Shown here piece after piece: positions 1 through 11,075 of a stretch of 64,000 bases of DNA. The position numbers and the translations under genes were made by a program. The stretch lies in the NCBI GenBank assembly GCA_029378245.1, contig JARKIF010000003.1, positions 1,178,001 through 1,242,000 on the forward strand, given 5' to 3'. Positions within the stretch are counted from its first letter, which is position 1. Each line of letters starts with the position of its first letter. Source of the stretch: Roridomyces roridus (lineage: Eukaryota > Basidiomycota > Agaricomycetes > Agaricales > Mycenaceae). The notes beneath the pieces are model-generated. The model ran no database searches. It was not told where the DNA came from and worked only from the letters and a program-made list of their open reading frames with translations.

Positions 1-452
1 AATCACATATGCTGATTATTTTTACAGAGGACTTCCAGGCGTCCGCGTCGGATTCGGGCTCGCCTAGTGAGAGTGACTCTGATTCTGACGGTGCCGCCAC
101 TGCGTCAGACGCCAGTGGCGACCGCGACTTTAAGAAGAAGAAGCCCAGCAAGAAGGCCGATGGCGAGACGCCCAAGAAGAAGAAAAAGAAGGCCGCCCAA
201 AGCGATGGGGGCGACGATAAGCCCAAGAAAAAGGCAAAGGCAAAGGCCAAGGACGATGATGCGATGGACGTGGACGAGGACAAACCGAAACCACGGCCAA
301 AGCCCAAGCCCAAGGCGAAGCCAAAGACAGACGATGGGGCTATGGACGTCGATGACCCGCCGCGTCCCAAGCCCAAGCCCAAAACCAAGAAGTCTTCCGA
401 GGGCACGGCTGATGAGCCGCCAAAGAAGAAACAGAAGAAGGACGAGGATTGA
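1..452 (+). CDS. 3' end of a Lys/Pro-rich, acidic-patch nuclear-type protein (partial)
   Basis: The gene starts before the window. A branch-like CTGAT (12-16) and TTTTTACAG ending at 27 mark an acceptor, so the visible last exon is 28-452, about 141 residues. It opens with a Ser/Asp-rich stretch and then alternates Lys blocks (KKKKP, PKKKKKK, KPKPKPKAKPK) with two copies of an acidic motif, DDxAMDVD. It ends KKKQKKDED. Many Lys runs could act as nuclear localisation signals, and the composition suits a chromatin or nucleolar tail. No folded domain is visible, so the family cannot be named from this piece. A TGA at 450 closes the frame. Confidence 0.7.
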   Translation, partial: SHMLIIFTEDFQASASDSGSPSESDSDSDGAATASDASGDRDFKKKKPSKKADGETPKKKKKKAAQSDGGDDKPKKKAKAKAKDDDAMDVDEDKPKPRPKPKPKAKPKTDDGAMDVDDPPRPKPKPKTKKSSEGTADEPPKKKQKKDED

Positions 453-591
453 TTTCTTACTTTACGGCGACTTTTGTACATCTACATATTCATTTCATTT
501 CCACCAACCGCAATCCCTTGGGTATCTAATACAGCGGAGTGTAAAATAAATCGACTTACTTGTAATACAGTACTGGAGGTCGTGTGCGGTA

Positions 592-1769
592 CTAGATGCC
601 GACCTTGCTGAGTTTGGCGGTAAGTTCGTCAAGTGGGTCTGCATCCTCGCCCCCTTCGTCTTCCCCCGCAGCGTCCTCTTCTTCATCTTCATCGGAGGCT
701 ATTAACTTGCCACCGCGGCGCTTCATGTGTAACGCGATGGTCTTGATATTGTCGTCGTCCTCCTCCTGCTCGTTCCACTGCAGCTCCAACAGCATGAGGC
801 TCGCCATCTTCGGCAGACCGCTCGCGAGCGCCAAGAACGACTCGGTCTCGAGATTGTTGTTCTGCAATTGCAGGGTGTGCAATTTGGCGTTTGAGCCTCC
901 CGCGAGGGCGGTGAGGAGTCCTGGGACCTCGCCGTCGCCCGAAAGGACACAGTCTGAGAGGTTGAGCGTCGTGAGCTCTGGCCACGACTTGAGCGCCTCT
1001 GTCCACGCCTCCACACCCGACACCTCGCCGTCCTCGGTGAACGTGTTGTCCTGCAGATCGATGTGGTGGAGGTCGTGGCAGTCTGAGAGCCCGTGAGCGA
1101 GGGCGGTTATACCCTCCATGCGGATTCCATTCTGCGGCATGCGAATCTCCTGCAGTGTCCCGTGCGCCGCAAATGCCTCTGCCCACTTTGCAGCAGAACC
1201 GTTCTCGAGTCGGTTCCGTCCGCAGATGACCGTGTGGAGGTTGGATTTCTTGCCCTCTGCTTTGCTCAATCTGGCGGATTCGAGGAGGGCATTGGCGAGG
1301 ACTACGCCGCCCGCGGGACCCAGTCCGTTGTTGTTGAGCTTCAGGACTTGGAAGGATCGATTTTGGGTGAGGAACGGTACTATCGGCTCGACTGAGCGGC
1401 CGCCAAAGGCGTTATCGCTGAGGTTGAGCTCGACGAGGGAAGTCTTGTCCTTGAGCGCGTCGCAGATCGCGGTCAAAGCTTGTGGAATTTCAGAGATCAG
1501 GCGTCCAGTGAAGATATCAGCGAAATCTGCGATCTTGAAGGGATGAGGGGCGTGTTTATCCGAGCAACGAGTCGTACCTTGAGCACAGTCGTTTTCTGGA
1601 GAAACTCGGCTAGTGCTAGGGACGCGTCGACGCCGATGGTGTTTCCGCCAAAGTGGATTTCCTCGATTTTAGTTGGATCGACATTGGCGAGCCATGGCTC
1701 GAGGTCGGCGCGAGTGTCGAGCTTGAGGCCTTTGCCTTCGAGGCTGAACACGGTTTCTGATGAGGACAT
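592..1769 (-). CDS. RNA1: Ran GTPase-activating protein (RanGAP/Rna1), leucine-rich repeat protein
   Basis: RanGAP stimulates GTP hydrolysis by Ran in the cytoplasm and so maintains the Ran gradient for nuclear transport. Exons 1769-1578 and 1533-592 join in phase across a 44-base intron to give 377 residues, close to the 386 of fission yeast Rna1. The N-terminal half is a run of leucine-rich repeats (LNLSDNAFGG, LKLNNNGLGP, IDLQDNTFTEDG). The motif TGRLISEIP places the catalytic arginine at about residue 75, just after the splice junction. The C-terminus is the expected acidic tail (DEDEEEDAAGEDE) followed by a short amphipathic end. The start at 1769 is the first ATG and gives the usual short lead-in to repeat 1. 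The gene is complete and shows no defect. Confidence 0.95.
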
Positions 1770-2390
1770 TGGTCAAAAAGTTGAAAGGCCGAGCGAGTCA
1801 CAGATGGTCACTCACTCTACTTATCCTTCCAACACCTCTGGGCGCGCTTTTCGCAGTATCCTCTCCATTTCACCCCACAAATCTTGCTCTGCGACACGCC
1901 GGCGAAGAATGAAATTAAATTTGCTCCTAGACTGTCTATCCTTCTCCTCTCGGCGCCAGGGACTGCCCAGACATCAACGCACCCTGAACCACAATTTACG
2001 CGTCCATTCTCGGAACAAGACTGAGACCTCAGCCGCTGCCTATCTCCGTTGCCGGCTGGTGCCAGATCGCGGGTGCTTGGCACGGAGAATTCGAGCTTTC
2101 ATCCAGTGAGTGGCGTGTTCGCGCTGATTTTGCGGGCGCTTAGGACCTATAATTCTGCCTTACTCGGCAGATTGCCCATATTTATCGCCAGCAACACTCG
2201 CCGCCTCATTGAATTGTTTTGCCAGCGGCCTTCATTATCCAGGTCCCGACGCGGAGGCAAAACCAATAAAACCTCGATCGCGATCGAACTCCTCCGCGAG
2301 GTATATAACTGTGGCCTGCTTTGTATGTCCCTCTCCACGAGGGGCTTCCACCACCCACCACGTCAGACATTTATACCCGTTCACCCCACA
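1770..2390. other. Intergenic region between divergent genes
   Basis: This 620-base stretch separates the start of RanGAP (minus) from the start of a small plus-strand gene. It must hold both promoters. Short open frames occur but none has splice support or recognisable protein character. I see no repeat or RNA gene. Confidence 0.6.
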
Positions 2391-2998
2391 ATGTCCCCTG
2401 CAACGACGATGACTGGCCGCAATATCACGCTTGACGACTACGACGCTCTCCCGGACTCAACTTACCGCTATATGATTGAAGACGTGGTGGTCCGTGCGTT
2501 GAACTCTGTACAGTGAGTCCGCCGGTTGCTATGACACACAGTGGCTGAAATTGCAGCAGCGTTCAGCAAGTCCTAGCCCCTGGTGGCCCTCTCTGGCCCA
2601 TCGACATCTTCAATGCTGCCCGTGATGCTCTCGATAGGGACCCCGAGGTCTCACCGAATGCCCTATACTTTGCCGCTGTCTCATCTGTACTCTGCCACGC
2701 GCTCGGTGCTTTGGTGAGTGAGACACGCTTTATAGCCAGCAACATAGCTCAATGCAGCCCGCAGCGTGCGCCATTGGCTCCTCCAGCTGCCGAGGAACTG
2801 TCTGCCGAAGACCGGCGTGCGATGCGCAAACGCATCGTATCCAACGTGCACCGACATCCGCGTCACCCCCTCCGTGTGCAGGTCCTGCGGCACATGCATC
2901 TCAAGTGGACGATTGCCCTGAATGCCCGTTCCATGTTGGGATACTCGAGCGAGGACAGTGATGAGGAAGAACTCGAGTTGGTATTCACTAGAGACTGA
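2391..2998 (+). CDS. Small uncharacterised acidic-tailed protein
   Basis: I do not recognise this family. Exons 2391-2512, 2557-2713 and 2765-2998 join in phase to give about 170 residues. Residues 11-35 (NITLDDYDALPDSTYRYMIE) look amphipathic. A central helical stretch follows, then a basic segment (KRIVSNVHRHPRHPLR) and an acidic C-terminus (SSEDSDEEELELVFTRD). There is no signal peptide or membrane segment. The first acceptor is TTGCAGCAG, a NAGNAG tandem: splicing at 2556 or 2559 differs by one serine. The phase leaves only one usable acceptor (2764) for the second intron. Probably a soluble nuclear or cytosolic protein, but no function is inferred. Confidence 0.7.
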
Positions 2999-3313
2999 GA
3001 CGAACTTTGTTATGACCGATTGTTATTGTACCGTGGATTAGCCGGCCTTGTGCCTTGCTCCTGAGTTTTCAGTGCCAAGTTGGCCAACTTGAAGGGCGCC
3101 TACAAGCACCCACAACTAATTTGATTGGACTTGCGAGGCTCAAATGATTCGTGCTGGTTGCATGCATACACTGTATTTTCCGCAGGCTTTGTATTTTGAC
3201 ACGGGGTGAGAGTGGCGCAGAAGGGTGCAGTCACCTTCACGTGTGGAAGTTGACTGTTGGCCATCAAAGTCGCACACTGGCTCTCTCCCGCCTTGTCGTG
3301 TACTACTATAGCC
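2999..3313. other. Intergenic spacer
   Basis: About 315 bases between two tandem plus-strand genes: 3' flank of the small gene and promoter of the kinase. No coding signal, repeat or RNA gene seen. Confidence 0.5.
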
Positions 3314-6300
3314 ATGGACCACCAGAGGCCCCAAGAGGGCTCGACAGACGTCTTTTCTCTTACTGACCAAGGTACCCTTTTCTCCTGCTCGTTGTGTACC
3401 GTGCTGACCCCGGGAAAGTCCTCTCCGACAAGCTCCAGTTCATCGAGGAGATTGGTTTCGGAAATTGGGGCAGCGTCTGGCTGTGCAGGCCCAAGGAGCA
3501 GCTGAATGCTTCACCCGACGAGCCTGCCTCACCTGCCGCTGTGGCGAAACTGCAGGAAACCAAGCTCGCAGTCAAGCTCGTGCACAGGTCCAAGACCTCC
3601 ACAACAGCTGCACGCGTCAGATCCCTGCAAGTCCCTTGATTGCCTCCTGGGACGTCTACTGACTCTCTTCTGCGCGTGTAGATGGAACGAGATGAAGATA
3701 ATCTCGTCTTTCAAGTCGGACCCACACCCGTCCATCATCCCGTTCCACTCGTTCATAATAACCCCCTCCTACGCGTTGATCACAATGTGAGTGGTCTACC
3801 CCATCTACTACCGTCTCCTGCAAGACGGCTGAGTCGTTTGACGCGTCGATTCTTCCATGCCGACGCGTTTGTTTACCCAACTTACGTCTTTCCCAGGGCG
3901 TACCTTCCAACGCTCGTGCCAGTCGAAGTAGACGAGTCCAAGGCCCGGGAATGGTTCCGATTCCTCCTCTCTGGCGTCGAATTCCTCCACAAGCGCGGAG
4001 TTGTCCATAATGACATCAAGTGCGTTACTGCAAGTTTACCTCCCCTCATATTCTGACAATTATGCAGGCCCGCCAACATCCTGCTCTCCACCAAGCACAT
4101 TCCCGTCCTGGTTGACTTTGGTTTCGCGGAGAGATACGACACCAAGTCGGGTGTTGCTTTCCACAGCAACTTGTCTTATGGTACACCCGAGGCAAGTATT
4201 TCCCTCTGTACCCTGTTCCGTGGCTGAATATCTACTAGTACTTATCCCCCGAGCGTGCTCGTGGTCTCCCTCATGACACGCGTAAATCCGACGTCTGGTC
4301 GCTCGGTGTTACATTTTTCGAGATATTAATCGGCCGGACTCCGTTTGAGCACTCGGATTCGGAACAATTCTCTACCAAAGAAGACCTCGAACGCTACTGG
4401 GCACGCACGGTCAGTCCCCGCTCCTCTGCATACCCGCATTCGACTCACTTGGCCACAGCTCCGAGGGAAGTGGGTTGGGACCTGGAAGATGTCCAAAGCG
4501 ATGGAGAAGCTCCTCCGCAGGATGATTTCCCCCAACGCTGATCTGCGCTGCAACGCAACAGACGCCATGAACGATTCTTATTGGCGTCAGTCGTCGGAGA
4601 GCTCGCACAGTAAGTGTGCACGTGATCTGCTCAAACTTCAGTCTGACTTTCGGGGCAGGGCGATCTGCAAGTTACACCTCGTCCGTGGTTTTTGAAAAAG
4701 ACGCGCCGAGGCTTGCGGAGAGTTTGTCCCCTTGGTCGGGTAAAGAGAATCGCTCACCCCCGGGCCTCTCGAGTCCAAACAATTCCAAGGGGGGTGATAG
4801 CATCCGGAGCATTCCGAGATCTAAATCGCAACCCAAGGTCTCTGCTGTGGCCAAGTGTAAGTCTGCACCCCCTTTCGATGAATTGGGGTTAAATTCTCTT
4901 CAGCGCAAGCTCAGGGACGGAAACGCGCTCCCGTCGACCTTTCACCTATCAAAGGCTCCCCATCCCGCCAGAGAAGTCCTCTGGCACCCATGGGCTCTCG
5001 CACGCGCGAGAACCTGCCGGCAGCCCCAGCTGCGGACGCACGCAAGGCCCGACCTTTGCCATTATCCCAACTCACCGCCAACCGCAACGTCAAGGAGCGG
5101 GGCAAGCATGACTCTGTCAAGGACCGTGTGCGCGAGTGGGAGAGGGAGAAGGAGCGGTTGCGGGAGATGGAGAGGCTGGATGAGCTTGAGAGGGATCGAG
5201 ATTTACACTTCGAGGAGGAGAAGGAGCGGGCCAAGCGTGCTGCTGCTACGCAAGAGGAGGAGGCTGACAAGGAAAACGCAGCTGATGCGTCTGCTGTGCT
5301 TTCTCCCCCACGACCGGTGGCTCCACCACCCACCCCTGGTATGTGTATTTATTGTGTACCGTTCGGGTCTGACTTTCCTCCCAGAAGTACATCCTCAAGT
5401 ATCCTCGCCCAGTACCACTCGAAACGGTAGCAGCAGCTTTGCTATCAACAGCTTCAAGCACAGCGTCAAGCTATCGTTCGGTTAGTAGTTGAATGGATAC
5501 AAAGGCTCGTGCTCATTTCCCTAGACAAAACCTTCCAGTTCTACAAGAACAACGGGCTGGCGCAGGCCGCCAGCCGTAATATATCCTCGCCCACATTGAA
5601 TTCGCAGGAGGATCGTGCGTCGCGCCGGAGTCGGAGCCCCCGACGCGAGTCGTGGGAGGACGAGGCTTTTGAGCGCGACGTCAAATCATCTCTTCCTGTC
5701 GTTCGCCATGCTGTGCATAGCGAACGAGTTGCGGCGGATAGTCGGATGGACCGCATGCAAATTTGGATGCGCAATGTTGAGCGTACGTTGGATTTAAGTA
5801 CCTCATTTGCCAATCTAACGTTTGCGCACAGAGGTCGTGGAGGACGCTCGACAGAATTTCGCCTCTTCTTCTACGGAAGTGACCCCGCTGCCTCCGCTTC
5901 CGTTAGCACCTCTGTCTCGGCGTACATCACAGACGCGGACGTATCGCTCTTCTCGACTGCCTCGCAAGGTTTTGGCTGCCAGCCAGATCTTTAGTGACTC
6001 TGCAGACACGACCTTGGGTAGCAGTCAGAATATGTCCTCCATGAACGTCCTTGCCAATTCGACTGTTGGGAATGGTACTATGGATATTGTGCAGACGCCA
6101 AGTCCGCCGCGGCAGCGCCGTGCGACCCTCAGTGCTGGGGATGCGAGTTTCGATATTCAGACTGGGTCTCCGTCGAAACGCAAGGAGAAGAGCAGGTCTC
6201 AGGGCGATCTACTCCAGCGCCGGATTACGCCGATTGCGCAGTTGGAGCTGGAGATTGCTAAACGTGAGTTGTTCTTAAGAGAATGTATTCTGGTTTATTG

Positions 6301-6885
6301 ACCTTTTGCCTAGCGATCGCGCCCCCTGCCTCGCCTCGCCTTGCTGAGGTACTTGACCGCAGTCTCTTTGTTGCTTCCCCGACTTCTCGGGAGGTTAATG
6401 AGGAAGAGCGTTCGAATGTTGTCGAGCGGTCATTTGACGAACTGACTTCGTCGCCATACCTGGTCCAACCATACCCCGCGCGGAAGCCTACGTCGTCGGG
6501 GATCCCGGTTCCTGATACCCCGAGTCGGCAAAAAATCGAGGCTGTATACGACCGGTTCTTAATGGCTACGGCTGGGATAAAAAGAGCCGGGAAGGGCTAT
6601 GAATCCAACAACACTGGCGCCGTGTCTTACACGGTTGGTCCCAGTACGCCTGCACCGCCACGTGATCACCGCGCGTTCAATTCCGCTAGGCGAGCTATGC
6701 GACCGCCCGTGTCGAGCGAGGAACTCAAGCGGCAAAGCGTGTCTGTGGACGAATTGGGTATCATGACCTACGCGGGGCCAAGCTCGCCGCCTGTGGCGAA
6801 TAATACCATTACTCTTGTTCGTCGCGCGTTCAAGGCCATGGTCCCCGGCAAAACTGTCTCTCGTCGTCTTTCCCGCGTCAACTGA
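3314..6885 (+). CDS. Non-RD serine/threonine protein kinase with a long C-terminal tail
   Basis: Exons 3314-3371, 3419-3626, 3682-3786, 3897-4019, 4068-4191, 4239-4409, 4459-4609, 4659-4856, 4904-5338, 5385-5480, 5525-5782, 5832-6263 and 6314-6885 give 976 residues. The kinase domain spans roughly residues 25-310: glycine loop IGFGNWGSVW, lysine in LAVKLVHR (about 72), glutamate in WNEMKII, catalytic loop VVHNDIKPANIL, DFG as DFGFAE, activation-segment end GTPEYLSPER. The arginine before the catalytic aspartate is Asn (HND), so it is a non-RD kinase. The remaining ~660 residues are low complexity, Ser/Pro-rich, with a charged coiled-coil-like part (VREWEREKERLREMERL) and KEN-like and basic patches. 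Two introns (3627-3681, 4192-4238) need GC donors (GCAAGT) to keep phase. The nearest known subfamily is not clear from sequence alone. Confidence 0.9.
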
Positions 6886-7453
6886 ACTGCGCATGCTATC
6901 TAACGCTCTCCATCCGGACAACTCTCGAATCCGCCACACTCGTTTTGTTTTCCTGCTTGCTTTTTCCGTTTGCTATCTATTGAACTGTTTTCCATCCACG
7001 CTATCGACACGACTGCTATAACTCGCTTTTTACGTCCTCCAAGATTTACTTACCATACGCATCCCTCACGAAATCTGCACGCAAGCACGCATTACATATC
7101 TATTCCCCATCTTACGCCTTGTCGCTGACTTTGATGAAATGTAAACGTTTGCACGCCTGAAATGTATTTCTTTTTTCTCTTCTGAGGACGAGAGAGAGAA
7201 TTCCAGTCGAATCTGGCCCCGAAATCGGGAATCAGTGTTGCCGCAGATGGGTCGCTCACGGCATTTGATGCGTTCCAACAAGCATCACACAGCGATGATC
7301 CGATACAGACGCCGAATGAAGTTCATGATGTCTCTTATTTCCCCTACGAATCTATCGTTTACATGGACTAGCCATTTCGCCTGTGCACAGCACAAAAAAT
7401 CCCTGAGTCAATCCCACGATAAAGCCCTCGGTGTCCTACAATCCACCAGTCGA
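6886..7453. other. Convergent 3' flanks
   Basis: A 568-base region between the kinase stop and the cupredoxin stop, AT-richer than the genes. It should contain both 3' UTRs. No coding or structural element is evident. Confidence 0.5.
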
Positions 7454-8311
7454 TCACAGCACAAGGCCAGCGAGGAGGCCGGCAGTGACAGCGAGAACGC
7501 CGACGGTGCTGGAACGCGTGATGAGGGCGCTGCTGGGAGCGGGTGTGCCGCTGGCCGAGGCGCCTGCAGCAGCACCTGCAGCAGCTCCAGTAGCAGCGCC
7601 TGTGGTCGCACTGGCGTTGGTACCAGTGGCAATGGCGGCAGTCTGTGATGAAAACGGGATGTTAGAGACGGAGACCTGAGCAAGTGAGATGTTTGTTTAC
7701 CTTGAATGCATCAAAAGTGTTACCAGTCGCAGGTGCATTCACCGAAAACACCATTCCCTGATACGCCGTTAGTCTGGGAATAACAATAGGGAGAACGGGT
7801 CGAGACGTACCGCTGGGCAATGACCTGACCTTTGACAGTAGAACCAAAGGGGAACTGAAGCGTTTGTGATGGTGAAACTCCATTGAGCGACTTGGGTAGA
7901 GCCAGCCACGAAGGGTTGGAAGCCGGAGGTGATCCCTGATGCCGTGCAAGGGGCTTTGAACGTCGATTGGGTGACGGTCTGGCGGATAGGAGTTAATAAC
8001 ATGCAATCTGGGTGGGGGCAGCCCTACGTGGTTCCCAGCAACGCTGTAGGAAGAGGTAAGATGATGGACCGCTGCCGAAAAAAAAAAGTGGGACAAACAA
8101 TTGGAAAGCGATCTGGTCTCCGACTTGAGCAGTGACGCTAAAGAGAAGCAAGTCAGAATTGTCGGATTCGACTCTAGCTTTTCCGACCTCTCGGGAAAGT
8201 AGGTAACAGTGCCAGTGTTGTGCCATTAGATCCGACGAGGACTGTGATCGTAGCGGCAGAGGCAGTCGTCAAAACGGCCGCAGCAGCAGTTGCAAGAGAG
8301 AGGAAGTGCAT
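7454..8311 (-). CDS. Secreted cupredoxin-fold, GPI-anchor-type serine-rich protein (probable one-base frameshift)
   Basis: Exons 8311-8188, 8137-8099, 8043-8028, 7978-7811, 7757-7701 and 7642-7454. The start has a clear signal peptide (MHFLSLATAAAAVLTTASAA). Family hallmarks follow: SVTAQVGDQIAFQF, VAGNHTVTQSTF, LWFYCQRSGHC and GMVFSVNAPATGNTF. The copper-type loop has Cys and His, as in blue-copper-like extracellular proteins common in mushrooms. The C-terminus is Ala/Ser/Thr-rich and ends in a hydrophobic tail suited to a GPI signal. Exon 3 is only 16 bases. Exon 1 is one base short: the expected TYFPES frame leading into VTAQ is offset by -1 from the signal-peptide frame between about 8205 and 8220. 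Either a base is missing in the assembly or the allele is broken. A weak GTTACC donor inside exon 1 could restore phase but would delete conserved residues. Confidence 0.8.
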
Positions 8312-8584
8312 TGTGGAAAAGGAACGAATGGGGCGAAGAGCGCAGCTCTGGGCGTAACGAAGGGATGAAGGGGAGAGGGAAAAAGGGCGAAGCGAGACGA
8401 GTCTTTATCGCGCCTAAAGTAGGCATCACCTGCTCATCTTGATCACTGTTGCCAAGGGGTTCTAATATTTTTCCCGGAGCCCGACCCGTCGCAGAGCCCG
8501 CAAAAGCACTCACTCGAGAAGAGGTAAGTAGTTGAAGAAAGAAAGAGCAGATACCTATCATTGCAACACCGAAAATAAATGCGA

Positions 8585-10535
8585 CTACTCTCCCACCTTG
8601 TCATCGTAGATCTGCACTTTCTCCAAATCTGGCGCCGTGCTGTGCTTGTCACCATCCAACAGTTCGTCAATCTCCTCGAGTGTCTTCCCCGCCGTCTCAA
8701 CCCAGTAGTACCACACAAAGGGCACCTCCAGCGCATCCCATGCGGCATTGATCAGATATCTGTGCGGGCGTGTTAATCGCGGTTTTCTGAGCAAGAAATG
8801 CATACATCTTCCAGCCAATGTTTTGCAACGCAAAGGGGAACGCAAAGACCGCCATGAGCGCAGTGCCATTGAGCGCGATCTGCAGGACGCCCATGCCATT
8901 TGCACGCATGGCATAGTTGAGGACCTCGGGCGGATACACGTATCTTTTGACTATCAGTTTCGATCCGTTGACAGACAAATAAACTCACAGCAGAGGCGTC
9001 CATCCAAAGCTGTATGCACCTTGGAAGAGGAATATCATAGCGACCGTGGCATAAATTCCCGACGTGTTGGTCGAGTTTCCGTAAACTATCAGAGATCAGG
9101 AAGAGCCATGATAAGCTGAAGCTCCTACTTTTCGTGAGGGCGCCAACCAAGAAGAGGAAGACTGTCAGGGAGCTGATGCTGAGGATGGCGGTGGCTTTGC
9201 GGCCGATGCGGTCGACATAATACGTCCCTACCAGCGAGCATACTAGGCAGAAGGCGTTGAGGATGATATTCTATTGCGAGACGTTGGTTAAATAATGGCA
9301 GAGTTGAATTAGCGCACGATTTGCAGCTGAGTCGTTGGATTCGTGATTCCCGCGTTGGTGAGCATTTGGCCAAGATAATACGAGACAGTCACATTTCCTA
9401 CACTCACGATGAGTGGAAAAGTGGTAAAAAATGTTTGAGACTGACCAGCAACTGTGCTGAACACGGCCACCGACGTGCACAGAATGATCCTCTTCCTCGC
9501 CGACGGTGTCTTGAACATCTGCTTCACAGAAAGCGGCTGGGGCGCACTCTTCTCATACTCCATCGTATCAATAATCTCCTTGTATTGCGCCTGGACAACC
9601 GGGTCGTTCATGTCCCCATTGGCGTGAGTGAGAGCAACAGCCTTGAGGGCGTCCTCCGTGCGACCTTGGTATGCCAACCACCTTGGTGATTCTGGGATAA
9701 ATGGCAAGATGATAATGCACATGATGCTGAAAACGCCCTGGACGGCAGAAGGAATTCGCCAGGCCCATGTCGAAGGCATGAAAGAGGTGCCGTAGGTGAC
9801 ACCCGCCGCGATAAGGCCACCTGTTTGGAGTTGGACGACAGAATACTAGGGTGGAGAGAGCGGCTGACCGACGTAATAGAAATCATTGAATATGCCTAGA
9901 CCCCATCTAGAAAGCGTTATGCGTGTAACAGTCGAGGGAATTGGACGTACCCGCGCCATTTCGTGGGCAGTGTCTCTGCGAGGTATGCTGGGCCAGTAAG
10001 GGCAGACGCAGAAGTCCCATAGCCTATCAGAATACGCGCCACGACGAACATGGCGACATTCTGCGAAGCTGTTTGCAATATAACCTACCAATAATCAAGG
10101 TGAATCCCGGAAGAAAACCAGGCAGCATACAGCAATGAGGGTTATGACCGCGGCCCAGAACAGAGACGGTCTGCGGCCAATGACATCCGTGACCTTGCCA
10201 TACGATATCCCAGCGAGGAATCCTCCAATCCAGACTGACGCGGTGTTGAGAGCTGTCGTGGTTTTGTCGAGATTAAAGTAATTTGCGTAAGATGGAAGGA
10301 TGTTTAGTCCGTTTCTGCACCTCGTCAGACCCAGTCCGTTCAGAGACAAGACTATCCCACATCATAGACCCGTCGTATCCAAACGTCTTCGGGACCGCAT
10401 TATTATGGAGCACGACAGATTCAGATAACAAACCGTGGAAGTGATCATAGAGCATGAGACCAGCAGAATCGAGATGAGGATGGAGGAGCTCGAGACTCTG
10501 TCCTTGGTCGAAAAAGGCAGAATGTCGCCCCGCAT
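8585..10535 (-). CDS. MFS sugar transporter (sugar porter family)
   Basis: Twelve-helix proton-coupled or facilitative sugar carrier of the plasma membrane. Eleven exons: 10535-10434, 10386-10361, 10314-10131, 10084-9951, 9906-9869, 9820-9446, 9397-9318, 9270-9129, 9085-8989, 8943-8806, 8759-8585; 496 residues. Signatures are GYDGSM in helix 1, DVIGRRPSLFW between helices 2 and 3, the sugar-porter PESPRWLAYQGR after helix 6, and DRIGRKAT between helices 8 and 9. The C-terminus VETAGKTLEEIDELLD is the usual family ending. Exon 2 is only 26 bases. The start at 10535 gives a short polar lead into helix 1. It resembles the lactose permease/hexose transporter group of basidiomycetes. Substrate cannot be told from sequence. 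Confidence 0.92.
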
Positions 10536-10695
10536 CTTGAAGGAAGCAGCAGAGAAGCAGCGGGTCCCATGGCCTGAGAATAACTCTGCGTTATCTCCAC
10601 AATGTCATTGCCAACAGAACAGATTCAGAAGCAAGCGCACAATTTTAGCAGGCATCAAAGCCGGCCCGCCGTGCATCAACGACCTTCCTCCTCCC

Positions 10696-11017
10696 ATGGG
10701 CAAAAGTGCAAAACTTCACAAAAGGGTACTTCATAGAACGTCGTCAATCCAATTCAATTTCGAATGACCTCGGACATTAGCCAAAAAACCTGAAAAAGGC
10801 ATCGACGTCCAACACCGCAGCCGCAGTCGTCAGCAGTGGCGGCGCCCAAGCTCAGGCGCAAAACTCTCGAAAAAAAGCAGGCTTGAAGCAAAAAGCGACG
10901 CCAAAAGGGAGCGAGAGTCAGGGTCATGTATTGGGAGGTGCAGACTATGTGAGCTTGATGATGGGAGGTCGAAAGAGGGCTAAAGCAGAGGCGGCAAAAC
11001 TGCCGCAGGAGCAGTGA
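10696..11017 (+). CDS. Small, very basic nucleolar-type protein
   Basis: Exons 10696-10725 and 10781-11017 join in phase across a 55-base intron (GTACTT...CATTAG, branch GAATGAC) to give 88 residues. It starts MGKSAKLHKR and ends with the compact block GHVLGGADYVSLMMGGRKR followed by KAEAAKLPQEQ. The protein is Lys/Ala/Gln rich with no acidic or membrane segments. Such small basic proteins with an MGKSxxLHK start are typical of ribosome-biogenesis or rRNA-associated factors, but that role is inference only. It is divergent from the sugar transporter, whose start lies 160 bases away, and its end faces the 3' end of the next minus-strand gene 58 bases on. I do not recognise the family. Confidence 0.7.
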
Positions 11018-11075
11018 TTTTTTTTTGTACAAGGCGTCAAGCCAGCTTTCCATTTGCTATTTACTGGATATATAC

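Noticed and set aside
4911..5333. A Ser/Arg-rich 140-codon minus-strand frame resembling an SR protein
   Set aside because: It is the complement of the charged coiled-coil exon of the kinase.
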